Shown: positions 28,848 through 38,717, counted from the stretch's first letter. The stretch: 64,000 nt of DNA from Alphaproteobacteria bacterium (GCA_022822405.1 JAJEBT010000030.1:1-64000); one strand, 5' to 3'. The notes: a model not told the origin generated them from the letters alone. Program-made: numbers and translations.

Positions 28848-29561
28848 CTAGCGGCCGGCCTTCCCGATCTGGTTGGTGAGCAGCCGCGCCGCGCCGCCGC
28901 GGCTGGAGAGGTCTTCGAGCGCCGCCCGCCCGCCGGCGGCAAATACGGCCACGGCGCTCAGCAGCTCCTTCAGCTGGCGCGCCGACGACAGGTCGAAGCT
29001 GCAGTGCGCGCCGCCGGTGAGTTTGGCCACCTGCCGGAAGGTCTGCGCCGCGATCGGATCTCCACCCTCCTGGAACAGGAAGGCGGGCACGCCGCGGATG
29101 CCGAGCTCGCCGGCGACGTGGCAGACGTTGTCGACATCCTCCTCGAAACAGTCGCCGACGAACACCAGGGCGTTGACCTGCCGGTTGTCGGTCTCCCGGA
29201 TTGCATGGGAGAGGACCTTGCGCAGCTGGGTGCGTCCGCCCAGGCACCTGACCTTGACCATGCGGCGGACCAGCTCGTCCGACGACGTGACCCACGGGCT
29301 CGCCTTGCACTCGCCATATCCGCGGTAGAAGACGAGCTGCACCTCGAGCCCGCCGAGCCCGTCGGTGGCGTGAAACATGTCGGCCTGCAGATGACAGGCC
29401 TGGTCCCAGCTCGGTTCGCGGCTTGCCGTTGCGTCCATCGCGAAGATCAGCCGTCCGCGGCCCGCCACCGGCCGCACCGTCGGCGTCGCCGCGACCTTCT
29501 CGAGGAATTCCGCGACCTGGTCGGTGCTCGAGCGCACGGGCACGCGCCCCTTTCCGGTCAT
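28848..29561 (-). CDS. VWA-like domain protein, function unknown
   Basis: Conserved protein of 237 residues with a von Willebrand A-like fold. The segment RLIFAMDATASREPSWDQ resembles the MIDAS DxSxS strand (here DATAS), followed by LVFYRGYGEC and NALVFVGDCFEEDVD strands. No membrane segment or signal peptide is seen. ATG 29561 (MTGKGRVPVRSSTDQVAEFL) is chosen over an upstream ATG at 29624, whose extension is unconserved in appearance. It sits 43 bp upstream of the J-domain gene on the same strand and may be cotranscribed with it. Confidence 0.7.
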   Translation of the reverse strand: MTGKGRVPVRSSTDQVAEFLEKVAATPTVRPVAGRGRLIFAMDATASREPSWDQACHLQADMFHATDGLGGLEVQLVFYRGYGECKASPWVTSSDELVRRMVKVRCLGGRTQLRKVLSHAIRETDNRQVNALVFVGDCFEEDVDNVCHVAGELGIRGVPAFLFQEGGDPIAAQTFRQVAKLTGGAHCSFDLSSARQLKELLSAVAVFAAGGRAALEDLSSRGGAARLLTNQIGKAGR

Positions 29562-29657
29562 GTCGCCGCTCCTCGCGACCCCGAAGGCGCGGCGCCTGCA
29601 ACCCGGGTGCATACCGGCCGCCACGAGGCCGCGGCCGGCCGCCTCCGGGCGCCCGGC

Positions 29658-31718
29658 TCAGGCCGGCCTGATCCAGATCGCGGTATCATGGAAAACAGCG
29701 CCGCCGTTGGGCGCCCCGGGCTCCGAGCTGGTCAGCAGGTTGATCCCGATCCCTTCCTCGAAGGCGTCGTTGGGCCAGATGCTCTCGACAATGGCAACGC
29801 CCGGCTTCACCCCGTCGAAAGGCCGCACGTGGACCACCAGGCTGCCGCGCGCATTGCCGATCCTCACCCGGTCCCCGGCGGCAACGCCGATGGCTTCGCA
29901 ATCGGCAGGGCCGAGCATGATTTCGGGCCGGGATTCGCGAACAGCGGATGTCTCGGTCTCGGTAAAGCTGGAGTTGAGGTAGTTCCGCGACGGTGCGGTC
30001 ACCAGGCGCCAGGGGCGCTCTTCGTCGGCCTCGTCGATGCAGGGCACATGGTCCGGCAGCTCGGGAAGCGCGGCATGTGCTGGGCCGAGCGCCTTCCAGT
30101 CGGCGCGGAAACGGAACCTGCCACCGGGCTGCGGGAAACCGTTGAGGAAGTGCGCCTCCTCGAACGCGGGCGCGATGTCGATGCTGCGCCTCTCCCTGAG
30201 CTCGTCGGCGCCGCAATAGCCGGCCGCCAGAAGGATGTCGTCGATGAGCTGCCACGCCGTCCTGTCCATGGCCGGCCAGTCGGCGCCCAGCCTGCGGCCC
30301 AGCGCCGACACCATCTCGAGATTGCTGCGCGACTCGCCCACCGGATCGAGGATCCGCGGCCCGATCTGGAGAAAGGTCTGGCCGTAGGAGGTGTAGAGAT
30401 CGTCATGCTCGAGGAAGGTCGTCGCCGGCAGCACGATGTCGGCCATCCGCGCCGTGTCGGTGAGGAACTGCTCGTGGACGCAGAGGAAGAAATCGTCCTT
30501 CAGCATCCCGGCGCGGACGCGTCCCGACTCGGGCGCCACCACGGCCGGGTTCGAGCTCTGCACCAGCATCGCGGTCACCGGCGGGCCGCCCTTCAGCGCC
30601 TCCGCGTCGCCGGTCAGCACCGGACCGAGCTCGGACATGTCGAGCAGGCGGACATCGGGATCCTCGACGCCGGTGAGCATGCGCGAATCGAGGTCGAATG
30701 TCTGGCTGATCGACCCGTAGAGGCCGCCCCCGCGATGCTTCCAGGCGCCGCGCACGGCGGGAAGGCAGCTCACCGCGTGAAGGCCGGCGGCGCCGTTGCG
30801 CGACCGGGAAAAACCGTAGCCGAGGCGGATTATCGCGCGCTCGGCCTGTCCGTAGCTGCGCGCCAGCTCCTCGATTGCGGCAGCCGGGACGCCGGTGATC
30901 GCCGACGCCCAGGCCGGGCCGCGGTCCGCCACGTGCCGTTCCAGCGCCTCCGGATCGTCCGTGTAGCGCGCCATGTAGGGGCGATCGGCGTAGCCGTCGC
31001 GGAACAGCACGTGCATCACCGCAAGCGCCAGCGCCGCGTCGGTTCCGGGACGCGGCTGGACGTGGCTGTCGGCGACCTCCGCGGTCGCCGTCCTGTAGGG
31101 GTCGATGACGACCAGCCTGGCGCCGCGCTCGCGGCGCGCGCGGCTGATATGGGTCATCAGGTTGACCTGCGTGTAGACCGGGTTCGACCCCCAGATGACG
31201 ATCAGGTCGGACTCGCCGAACTCGCGCGGGTCGCTTCCGCGCTGGGCGCCGACGCCGGCCGTCATGCCGGCGAGCATGATCGACGAGCAGATCGTGTAGT
31301 GCTGGCGCGAATAGCCCAGCGCGTTGCGGAAGCCCTGGATGGCGTCGCGCTGGATCTTGCCCATGGTGCCGGCATAGTTGTACGGCCACACGGTCTCCGC
31401 GCCATGGGTCCGGACGGCGCCCGTGAAGGCTTCGGCGACGATGTCGAGGGCGTCGTCCCAGCCGATGGGCTCGAAGTCGGCGATCGTCGACGACGCCGAT
31501 TTCGCGCCCTTGCGCCTGAGGGGCTGCGTCAGCCGCGCCGGGTGGTGCACCCGCTCGGCATAGCGCGCGACCTTGGCGCAGACCACGCCCGCCGTATAGC
31601 TGTTGGCCCGCGACCCGTGCACGCGCCCGACGCGGTCGGGCGCCTCGAGCTCGACATCGAGCGCGCAGGCGCTCGCGCAGTCATGCGGACAGACGGAATG
31701 GGCGATGTCGAGCGGCAT
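29658..31718 (-). CDS. Molybdopterin-dependent oxidoreductase with N-terminal [4Fe-4S] site
   Basis: Catalytic subunit of the DMSO-reductase superfamily, 686 residues. Cys10, Cys14, Cys18 and Cys47 (CPHDCASAC ... VCAKV) form a [4Fe-4S] motif, followed by GWDDALDIVAEAF, IWGSNPVYTQ and the C-terminal molydopterin dinucleotide-binding domain from about residue 560. There is no twin-arginine signal, so the enzyme is probably cytoplasmic. GGAGG precedes ATG 31718. Electron-transfer partner subunits are not encoded nearby. The substrate is unknown. Confidence 0.9.
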   Translation of the reverse strand: MPLDIAHSVCPHDCASACALDVELEAPDRVGRVHGSRANSYTAGVVCAKVARYAERVHHPARLTQPLRRKGAKSASSTIADFEPIGWDDALDIVAEAFTGAVRTHGAETVWPYNYAGTMGKIQRDAIQGFRNALGYSRQHYTICSSIMLAGMTAGVGAQRGSDPREFGESDLIVIWGSNPVYTQVNLMTHISRARRERGARLVVIDPYRTATAEVADSHVQPRPGTDAALALAVMHVLFRDGYADRPYMARYTDDPEALERHVADRGPAWASAITGVPAAAIEELARSYGQAERAIIRLGYGFSRSRNGAAGLHAVSCLPAVRGAWKHRGGGLYGSISQTFDLDSRMLTGVEDPDVRLLDMSELGPVLTGDAEALKGGPPVTAMLVQSSNPAVVAPESGRVRAGMLKDDFFLCVHEQFLTDTARMADIVLPATTFLEHDDLYTSYGQTFLQIGPRILDPVGESRSNLEMVSALGRRLGADWPAMDRTAWQLIDDILLAAGYCGADELRERRSIDIAPAFEEAHFLNGFPQPGGRFRFRADWKALGPAHAALPELPDHVPCIDEADEERPWRLVTAPSRNYLNSSFTETETSAVRESRPEIMLGPADCEAIGVAAGDRVRIGNARGSLVVHVRPFDGVKPGVAIVESIWPNDAFEEGIGINLLTSSEPGAPNGGAVFHDTAIWIRPA

Positions 31719-31771
31719 GTGGCGGGGCCTCCTCCGGCTGCTGCCGGTTCCGGAATATAGCGGACCCTCCG

Positions 31772-32776
31772 CTAGTTGTGTATCGTTCCGTCCCTGACGA
31801 AGGCGTGGAACACGAACGCGAAGGTGAGGTCGTGGACCTCGTCGCGCAGCCCGTCCGGGGTCCGGCGCTGGACCACGACGTTGCCGATATCGCGGCCGGC
31901 CGCGATCTCGCGCGAATCGAGGGCGGAGTTCTGGCCGGCCGTCCAGGTGATGACGAGATCGTCGCTCACGATCCGGCCCCGATCCATCAGCAGCTTGAGC
32001 GGCCACGCTTCCCTGCCGACCTTCACGACATAGGCCAGCGGCGCTATCCCGGCTGGCATCTCGCCGCGATAGAGGAACGGAGCCGGCAGCGAGTCGTAGC
32101 CGGCATAGGGGTTGACGCCATAGGGACGCATGTTCGGGTCCTCGGGCACGAGGACGCGGCCGGACGGAAACCGGGTGCGGAACCGTTCCAGGGATTCGAC
32201 GCGCGCCGGCAGAAAGCGGAGCTCGGTGCCGGTCAGTTCCCCGACGATCGCGGTTCCGGTGAACTGCTGCCACCAGCTCTCGGTCTGGCGGTCGTACATG
32301 ACGAGATCGGAGTTCCTGAGCTTGCCGGTGGTCCCGAAATCCAGCACCCGGCCGCCGGCCCTGCGGTCGAACACGATCGCGGAGTTGCAGAGCGGACAGT
32401 AGGTCACCGATACCGGCAGCCCGCCGACGGTATCGTTGACGATCTCGTGCCAGATCAGGATGCGCAGGGGATAGGCCCGGGCATCGCCGCCATGGGCGAA
32501 GGAGATCACGGGCTCGGTGTCGCCGGCGCCGGAATATTCCGCGACGGGCACGAAACGCGGACTGTCGATCGACGGGATGCCGTCCTTCGGGGGACCGCCC
32601 GAGAAGATCTCCGAGAATTCGACCGACGTCCTGGAGAAGTCCGTCTTCGGCCACGAGGCCTGCCAGTACGCGGGATTGGCGTGTGCCGGGACGGCCACGC
32701 AGATCCAGGCCGCGACGGCCGCCGCCGCGGCCCGCCACGGCCGGGAGCGGAACGCCGGCCGCAAGAAAATCCTCAT
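31772..32776 (-). CDS. DUF3179 domain protein, exported
   Basis: Secreted protein of 334 residues. A signal peptide (PWRAAAAAVAAWICVAVPAHA) ends at about residue 33, then the DUF3179 domain follows with the hallmarks GDARAYPLRILIWHEIVND and VTYCPLCNSAIVFDR, whose Cys pair is diagnostic. The function of the family is unknown. ATG 32776 is preferred because GGGAGGAG lies about 8 bp upstream and a signal peptide begins there. It is 53 bp upstream of the molybdoenzyme gene on the same strand. Confidence 0.85.
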   Translation of the reverse strand: MRIFLRPAFRSRPWRAAAAAVAAWICVAVPAHANPAYWQASWPKTDFSRTSVEFSEIFSGGPPKDGIPSIDSPRFVPVAEYSGAGDTEPVISFAHGGDARAYPLRILIWHEIVNDTVGGLPVSVTYCPLCNSAIVFDRRAGGRVLDFGTTGKLRNSDLVMYDRQTESWWQQFTGTAIVGELTGTELRFLPARVESLERFRTRFPSGRVLVPEDPNMRPYGVNPYAGYDSLPAPFLYRGEMPAGIAPLAYVVKVGREAWPLKLLMDRGRIVSDDLVITWTAGQNSALDSREIAAGRDIGNVVVQRRTPDGLRDEVHDLTFAFVFHAFVRDGTIHN

Positions 32777-32940
32777 CGTCTGACTCCTCCCAATCGTGCC
32801 GCGCCAGCGGCGATTGTTCGCCATCGCGCGGCTCTTGGCAACGTAAATCGTGCACGCCGGCCGCGGCCGCTGGAACCGGGCCCGCGAATATGGTCACATG
32901 GCGCGGTTGCGTACGCGCAACTCATGCACAGGAGGGAAGC

Positions 32941-33867
32941 ATGGACAGGCCGACCGGCTCATTCGTGGCCATGATCACGCCGTTCAACCGCGACGGATCG
33001 ATAGACTATGGCGGGTTCCGCACGCTGCTCGACTTCCAGGAGCGCCACGGCACGAGCGCCGTGCTGATCATGGGCTCGACCGGCGAAGTGTCGATGCTGA
33101 GCACCGAGGAACGCCGGGAGATCGTCGAGGAGACGATGAAGTTCCGGACCGGTGCCATGCAGTTCTATTACGGCTGCACCGGCAACAACACGCAGACCAC
33201 CATCGACCATGTGCGCCACGCCGCGGCTTCGGGCGCGGACGGCGCCATCATCGCCGCGCCGGCCTATATCTGCGCGCCGGAGAAGGACATCGAGCAGTTC
33301 TTCCTCGACGTCGCCGACGCAAGCGGCATTCCGATCGGTATCTACAACAACCCGCCGCGGGTGGCGACCGACCTGTCCGCGGAAACGATCCTGCGGCTCG
33401 CCCGCCATCCCAACATCGTGGTCAACAAGGAATCGACCGCGCGGGTGGGCCAGGTCACGAAGCTCGCCGCCGGAAATCCCGACCTGTCGCTGATGTGCTG
33501 CGATTCGCCCAACCTCGGCCTCGTCGTGCCGACCATGTCGCTCGGCGGGCACGGCACCGCCAACATGTCGGGGAACATCATCCCGGCGGAGATGGCCGTG
33601 ATCTCCAGGCCCTGGAAGAGCCATGCCGACGCCGAGAACTTCCGCCGGACCTGGCTCGACATGCTGCCCATGCTCCACTTCACCTACTCCGCCATCAACC
33701 CGGTGCCGGTGAAGTCGCTGATGCGCGCGGTCGGCCTCCCGTCCGGCGACCTCCGGCGGCCGCTCACCGGGCTCGAGGGCGCGGCGCTGCAGCGCGGCCT
33801 CGACATCCTCGCCGAACTCGAACTCGACAGGGCCTACGGCTTCACCCTTGCCGCCGCCGCGGAGTGA
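32941..33867 (+). CDS. DapA-family (dihydrodipicolinate synthase/N-acetylneuraminate lyase) aldolase
   Basis: Class I aldolase or lyase of 308 residues. Schiff-base Lys163 lies in NIVVNKEST, Tyr135 in IYNNPPR matches the DapA catalytic Tyr, and GSTGE at 45-49 is the carboxylate-binding loop. AGGAGG is well placed before ATG 32941. Neighbouring FAD hydroxylase, P450 and quinone reductase genes point to a catabolic lyase acting on a 2-oxo acid rather than to lysine synthesis. Substrate unassigned. Confidence 0.85.
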   Translation: MDRPTGSFVAMITPFNRDGSIDYGGFRTLLDFQERHGTSAVLIMGSTGEVSMLSTEERREIVEETMKFRTGAMQFYYGCTGNNTQTTIDHVRHAAASGADGAIIAAPAYICAPEKDIEQFFLDVADASGIPIGIYNNPPRVATDLSAETILRLARHPNIVVNKESTARVGQVTKLAAGNPDLSLMCCDSPNLGLVVPTMSLGGHGTANMSGNIIPAEMAVISRPWKSHADAENFRRTWLDMLPMLHFTYSAINPVPVKSLMRAVGLPSGDLRRPLTGLEGAALQRGLDILAELELDRAYGFTLAAAAE

Positions 33868-33918
33868 CCGCGGCCCGCTGCCGGCCGTCGCGGCAACGGC
33901 GCGCCGGCGGGCAGGGCG

Positions 33919-35529
33919 ATGACGCCGCGGCGGCGCTATCAGGTCGCCATTGTCGGCGGCGGACCGGTCGGCCTTGCGCTCGCCACGGTGCTCGGGCTCC
34001 GGGGAATCCGCACGGCGCTGATCGAGCGCCGCCGCGAGCCGCAGCGCATACCCAAGGGCCAGAACCTCACCCAGCGCTCGATGGAGCATTTCTGGTTCTG
34101 GGGCGTCGCCGACGCCATTCGCGCCGCCCGAACCCTGCCCCCGGATTTCCCGGCGAGCGGCATCGTCGCCTATGAAAACCTCGCGGGCGACTGGTGGTAC
34201 GCGCCGCCGCAGCGCGAGATCGTCAACCGCTGGTTCTTCCTCGACAACGAACGATTGCCGCAGTACCTGACCGAGGAGGTGCTGCGCGCCCGCATCGCCG
34301 CGCTTCCCGCCGTCGACGCGCGGTTCGGACGGACGGCGGCCGATGTCACGGAGGACGGGTCGGCGGCGACGGTCGCGATCTCCGGCGGCGACGGGGAACC
34401 GTGCGAGCTCGAGGCGGACTTCGTGGTCGGCTGCGACGGCAGCCATTCGCTGGTCCGCGAGCGCATCGGCGTCTCGCGGTCGGGGCGCGACTACGACCAG
34501 CTGATGGTCCTTGCCGTGTTCCGCTCGCGCGAGCTTGGAGAGCGCCTGCGGCGGTTTCCCGAACGCTCGACCTATCGCGTCATGGACCGGCGCCTCGGGG
34601 GCTACTGGCAGTTCTTCGGCAGGATCGACACCGAGGACGGCTGGTTCTTTCACGCGCCCGTGCCGCGCGGCACGACGCGGGAGGGCTATGATTTCCGCGG
34701 CCTCCTGCACAGGGCGGCGGGGTTCGGGTTCGCCTGCGAGTTCGACCATGTCGGCTTCTGGGAACTGCGCATCGAGGTTGCCGACAGCTACCGCTCCGGC
34801 CGCATCTTCATCGCCGGCGACGCCGCCCACAGCCACCCGCCCTATGGCGGTTTCGGGCTCAATAACGGGCTCGAGGACGCCGCCAATCTCGGCTGGAAAC
34901 TCGCCGCCGTCCTCGAGGGCTGGGGCGGCGAGGCGCTGCTGCAGTCCTACGGCGAGGAACGCCGCCCGGTGATGAAAGACATCGTCGAACACTTCATCGC
35001 CGCCGGCATCGAGTCCGACCGCCGCTTCCTCGAACAACACGATCCCGAGCGCGACCCGGAAGCCTTTGCGCGCGCCTGGAACGGGGAGCACGCCGCCGCG
35101 GCCGCACCGCGGACCCTGTCATATGTTCCGCACTATTCCGGATCGCCGGTGGTCTGCGGCGCCGCGGACGACCGGAGCGGCGCCCGCGCCAGCCACGCCG
35201 AGGCCGCGCGGCCGGGTTATCACCTGACCCCGCGGGCGCTGTCGTCCGGACGCAACGTCTTCGAGGAGCTGGGATCGGGCTTCACGCTGCTGGCCCTCGA
35301 CGCGGACGACCGGCCGGTCCGCGATATCGAGACTGCGGCCGCCGGGCTCGCGGTGCCGCTGAAGGTCGTGCGCGACAGCGGCGCGGACGCGCCGGGCGCC
35401 TACGGGGCGCGGCTAATCCTCATTCGCCCCGACCAGCATGTCGCGTGGCGCGGCGACCGGGCGCCGGACGACCCGGCCGCGCTCCTTGCAAGGGCCGCCG
35501 GACTGGCCCCGGACCGGAAAGCCGGCTGA
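33919..35529 (+). CDS. FAD-dependent aromatic-ring hydroxylase (PheA/TfdB/MhpA type)
   Basis: Group A flavin monooxygenase of 536 residues. The dinucleotide motif VAIVGGGPVGLALA is at the N-terminus, the central DG motif is VVGCDGSHSLVRERIG and the FAD ribityl motif is IFIAGDAAHSHPPYGGFGLN near residue 300. A C-terminal thioredoxin-like domain of about 150 residues is typical of the phenol/3-hydroxyphenylpropionate subgroup. It hydroxylates a phenolic or aromatic acid with NAD(P)H and O2; the substrate is not evident. Confidence 0.9.
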   Translation: MTPRRRYQVAIVGGGPVGLALATVLGLRGIRTALIERRREPQRIPKGQNLTQRSMEHFWFWGVADAIRAARTLPPDFPASGIVAYENLAGDWWYAPPQREIVNRWFFLDNERLPQYLTEEVLRARIAALPAVDARFGRTAADVTEDGSAATVAISGGDGEPCELEADFVVGCDGSHSLVRERIGVSRSGRDYDQLMVLAVFRSRELGERLRRFPERSTYRVMDRRLGGYWQFFGRIDTEDGWFFHAPVPRGTTREGYDFRGLLHRAAGFGFACEFDHVGFWELRIEVADSYRSGRIFIAGDAAHSHPPYGGFGLNNGLEDAANLGWKLAAVLEGWGGEALLQSYGEERRPVMKDIVEHFIAAGIESDRRFLEQHDPERDPEAFARAWNGEHAAAAAPRTLSYVPHYSGSPVVCGAADDRSGARASHAEAARPGYHLTPRALSSGRNVFEELGSGFTLLALDADDRPVRDIETAAAGLAVPLKVVRDSGADAPGAYGARLILIRPDQHVAWRGDRAPDDPAALLARAAGLAPDRKAG

Positions 35530-35556
35530 CGGCCGGTCCCGCTTCGCGGCCGCGCC

Positions 35557-36144
35557 TCAGGCGGCCCGGGCCGGCGCCGTCGCCCGGGCAAGCTCGGGAT
35601 TGATCTCGCAGGCCTCGTCCCAGCTGATCACGTTGAAGGACTTGACGAGCTTGCCGACGCCGTCGGTCTGGGCGCACAACTGCCCGAGTTCGATGATTTC
35701 CTCCTCGGAGAAGTGGGCCTTGAGATCGTCATACACGGCATCGCTGTCGATCGCGTGCTCGCCCTGCTTGAAGAGCCTGGCGTAGCGCAGGGCGGCGCGC
35801 TCGCGGGCGTCAAAGAGCGCGCTGGTCTCGAAGTCCGGAAGAGCGAGAACCTTGTCCTCGGTGAGCCCCTGTTCCTGGGCGACCTTCGAGCGTACCGTCG
35901 AGCAGTAGCCGCACTCATGCGCCATCGAAATGAAGATCCGGCACATCTCCTTCATCACGTGGGGCAGCAGGCCCTCATAGAGAAGGGAATTCCAGTACCT
36001 GACCCAGCCCAGCCCGGCGGTCGGATGCCGCGCCATGATGCTGACGACGCGGGGATCGGGCGCCCCGGTGCGTTCCGCAGAGGCGATCATCTCGCGGATT
36101 TCCTCGGTCTTCTGCTGTTCCTCGATGTAGCCTATGCGGGGCAT
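35557..36144 (-). CDS. Carboxymuconolactone decarboxylase/AhpD-like protein
   Basis: Helical CMD-fold protein of 195 residues with the motif HECGYCSTVRSKVA. The Cys-x-x-Cys pair of the AhpD peroxidase class is present, but the usual downstream His of the ExxCxxCxxxH motif is not (Lys in its place). AGGAGA precedes ATG 36144. It lies convergent to the FAD hydroxylase, inside a catabolic neighbourhood. It may protect against peroxide or act on a lactone; it cannot be assigned further. Confidence 0.8.
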   Translation of the reverse strand: MPRIGYIEEQQKTEEIREMIASAERTGAPDPRVVSIMARHPTAGLGWVRYWNSLLYEGLLPHVMKEMCRIFISMAHECGYCSTVRSKVAQEQGLTEDKVLALPDFETSALFDARERAALRYARLFKQGEHAIDSDAVYDDLKAHFSEEEIIELGQLCAQTDGVGKLVKSFNVISWDEACEINPELARATAPARAA

Positions 36145-36272
36145 CTTGCTGTCTCCTGACGAAAAATACGGGCGCCGGCCGGCGCGCCGGGGAGGATGCC
36201 GCCCTTTGCCGGGCCAGGTCAAGCGCCGGAACGGCCTTTGCCCCGCGCGGGCGCCGCCGATAGACTGGCGCA

Positions 36273-37532
36273 ATGGACGCGATCGACGCCGATGCGCTCT
36301 ATGACGGCATTGCCGAGGCCGGGTCGGCGGCGGCGGCGTCATTCGACATCGGCCGCCTCGACAGGGAGTTCTACGAGGATCCCTACCCGGTGTTCCATGC
36401 GCTCCGCCGCCATGCGCCGCTCAGGACGCTGCCGGACGGCTCCCGGTTCCTGACCCGCCATGCCGATCTCGACGCGATCTACCGGAATCCGCAGCTGTTC
36501 TCTTCCGACAAGACGGTCGATTTCCGGCGCACCATGGGCGACACGCCGCTCTACGAACATCACACCACCAGCCTCGTCTTCAACGATCCGCCGCGCCATA
36601 CGCGGGTGCGCAAGCGTCTCGCCCCGGCATTCACGCCGCGGGCGCTTCGCACGCTCAGGGCGAGGGTCGAGGAGGTCGTCGCCGAAGCGCTCGACGAGGT
36701 CGCGGAGATGGGGCGCTTCGATCTTCTGCACGATTTCGCGATGAAGCTCCCGATCGAGCTGATCGGCGACATGCTGGGAGTGCCGCGCGCCGACCGCCAC
36801 CGGCTGTCGCCATGGGCCGTCGCCATTCTCGGCGGCCTCGAGGCCGGGCTGAGCGACGAGCAGCGCGCCGCGGGCAGCGAGGCCGTCGAGGAGTTCAAGG
36901 CCTATCTGCGCTGGCTGATCCGGGAGCGGGAACGCAACCCGCTTTCCGGCGACAGCGGCGAGGTGCTCTCCAAGCTCATCGGCCCCGACGCGGACGGCGA
37001 CACGCTCTCGGAGCTTGAACTCCTGCACAACTGCATCTTCCTCCTCAACGCCGGCCACGAGACAACGGCCAACACCATCACCAACGGCGTCGACGCGCTC
37101 CTCCGCTTCCCCGCCCAGCTCGCGATGCTCAGGCGCCGCCCGGAACTGATCGGCTCCGCGATCGAGGAAATCCTGCGCTTCGAGAGCCCGGTCCAGCTCG
37201 GCAATCGCAAGCTCACCGCCGACGCCGAGATTGGCGGCGAACGGCTGGCGGAGGGCACCTATGTGTGGCTGGCGATCGGCGCCGCCAACCGCGATCCGGA
37301 CATATTCGGGGATCCCGATTCCCTCGACATCACGCGGAAGCCCAACCGGCACCTTGCCTTCGGCGCCGGCATCCATGTCTGCGCCGGCATGTCGCTCGGA
37401 CGCATGGAGGCAAGCGTCGCGCTCGACGGCTTCATCCGGAGGTTTGCCGAGATCGAACGCGCCGCGGAGGCGCGCCACCACATGCGCGCGCGCTTCCGGG
37501 GCTTCACCAGCTATCCGGTGCGCGCCGCGTAG
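36273..37532 (+). CDS. Cytochrome P450
   Basis: Soluble bacterial P450 of 419 residues. The I-helix motif [12 protein letters not shown] is near 257-265, the K-helix ExxR is in [11 protein letters not shown], and the haem loop is [15 protein letters not shown] with thiolate Cys370. No ferredoxin or reductase is adjacent, so it needs distant redox partners. It is divergent from the CMD-like gene and followed after 35 bp by a flavodoxin-fold reductase. Likely hydroxylates a small hydrophobic substrate. Confidence 0.93.
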   Translation: MDAIDADALYDGIAEAGSAAAASFDIGRLDREFYEDPYPVFHALRRHAPLRTLPDGSRFLTRHADLDAIYRNPQLFSSDKTVDFRRTMGDTPLYEHHTTSLVFNDPPRHTRVRKRLAPAFTPRALRTLRARVEEVVAEALDEVAEMGRFDLLHDFAMKLPIELIGDMLGVPRADRHRLSPWAVAILGGLEAGLSDEQRAAGSEAVEEFKAYLRWLIRERERNPLSGDSGEVLSKLIGPDADGDTLSELELLHNCIFLLNAGHETTANTITNGVDALLRFPAQLAMLRRRPELIGSAIEEILRFESPVQLGNRKLTADAEIGGERLAEGTYVWLAIGAANRDPDIFGDPDSLDITRKPNRHLAFGAGIHVCAGMSLGRMEASVALDGFIRRFAEIERAAEARHHMRARFRGFTSYPVRAA

Positions 37533-37567
37533 GCGGCCGCGGCACCGGCGGACAGGGAGACGAAGCG

Positions 37568-38152
37568 ATGCGCGTACTCGTGGTCTTTGCCCACCCGCTG
37601 ACCGACAGCCTCAACGGCGCCCTTCACCAGGCGATCGTCGACGGGCTGCGGGACGCCGGCCATGAGGTCGACGACATGGATCTCTATGCCGAGGGTTTCA
37701 ATCCGGTGCTCTCGGCCGAGGAACGGAAGAGCTATTTCGACGTCGAGGCCAACCGGGCGCGGCTCGAGGACTACGCCGCGCGGATCGCCGCCGCCGAGGG
37801 GCTGGTCTGCTGCTTTCCCGTCTGGTGCCTCGGCCCGCCGGCGATATTCAAGGGGTTCTGGGACCGGGCACTCGTCCCGGGCGTCGCCTTCCGGTTCGAC
37901 GAGGGCGGCGCGCTGAAACCCGACCTCAAGCAGATCAGGCGCGCCGCGACCGTCGCCACGTACAGCCGCGGCCGCAACTCGTTCCTCTGGCTCGGCGACG
38001 GCCCGCGCCGGCTGATGACGCGCTACCTCCGGCCGTTCCTCGCCTCGGGCGCCCGGATATCGTATTTCGGGCTCTATGACCTGCAGAAGGGGGACCCGTC
38101 GAAGCCGACGCGGTTCATCGCGAAGATCCGCAACGAAATGGCGCGGTTCTGA
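37568..38152 (+). CDS. Flavodoxin-fold NAD(P)H:quinone oxidoreductase (DT-diaphorase/KefF type)
   Basis: Protein of 194 residues with the NQO-family start MRVLVVFAHPLTDSLNGAL, the FMN/FAD-binding segment LVCCFPVWCLGPPAIFKGFWDR and the RAATVATYSRGRN region. It catalyses two-electron reduction of quinones or related compounds using NAD(P)H. GGGAG precedes ATG 37568. It is probably cotranscribed with the P450 and could reduce quinones formed by the catabolic cluster; that link is inferred. Confidence 0.85.
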   Translation: MRVLVVFAHPLTDSLNGALHQAIVDGLRDAGHEVDDMDLYAEGFNPVLSAEERKSYFDVEANRARLEDYAARIAAAEGLVCCFPVWCLGPPAIFKGFWDRALVPGVAFRFDEGGALKPDLKQIRRAATVATYSRGRNSFLWLGDGPRRLMTRYLRPFLASGARISYFGLYDLQKGDPSKPTRFIAKIRNEMARF

Positions 38153-38157
38153 AGGGC

Positions 38158-38715
38158 TCAGATCCTCTCGCTGAGCCAGATCGCAAGCCTGGATCCCGCC
38201 TTGACGGCCGCCGACAGCGCCTCGTAACCCGGCGTCTCCGCGGCCTCGTGCTCCAGCGCGGTGTCGTGATGGGCGCGCTCGTCCTCGCGGAACTGCTCGA
38301 CGGTCTCGCGAAGCGGGGCCTCGTCGTCGCCCAGCGCCTCCGCCTGGCGTCCGTAATGGGCTTCGATCACCTCCTCGACGGCGACCGTGCAGGCCATCGC
38401 CGCGCGCTCTCCCATCATCGCAGTCGCCGCGCCGAGGGCGTACCCGGCGACATGCCAGACCGGCAGCAATGCCGTGGGCCGCACGCGGCGCTCCCCGACG
38501 AGCCGGTCGAATTCCGCGAGATGTTCGCGTTCCTTCTCGGCCATCTCGCGAATGACCTCGCCGGACTTCGTTCCGCCGAGCACGGCGAGCTGCCCCTCAT
38601 AGATGCGCACCGCCCCGTACTCGCCGGCATGGTCGACCCGGACCATGCGCTCGACCAGCGCCTCGGCCGGCAGATCGCCCGGAAGAATGCCGTGGCGCGT
38701 ATCCTTCCTTGCCAT
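38158..38715 (-). CDS. coq7: 5-demethoxyubiquinone hydroxylase (COQ7 family)
   Basis: Di-iron monooxygenase of ubiquinone synthesis, 185 residues. The ferritin-like ligands are visible in VDHAGEYGAVRIYEGQ, EKEREHLAEF, VEEVIEAHYG and EDERAHHDTALEHEA (EExxxH-type pairs). It lies last in an operon with yqaA and dsbB, two bases after the dsbB stop. The length and N-terminus match alphaproteobacterial COQ7. Confidence 0.95.
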   Translation of the reverse strand: MARKDTRHGILPGDLPAEALVERMVRVDHAGEYGAVRIYEGQLAVLGGTKSGEVIREMAEKEREHLAEFDRLVGERRVRPTALLPVWHVAGYALGAATAMMGERAAMACTVAVEEVIEAHYGRQAEALGDDEAPLRETVEQFREDERAHHDTALEHEAAETPGYEALSAAVKAGSRLAIWLSERI

Positions 38716-38717
38716 GG

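Noticed and set aside
29004-31760. 918-codon plus-strand frame
   Set aside because: Antisense to the molybdopterin oxidoreductase and VWA-like genes; no family features.
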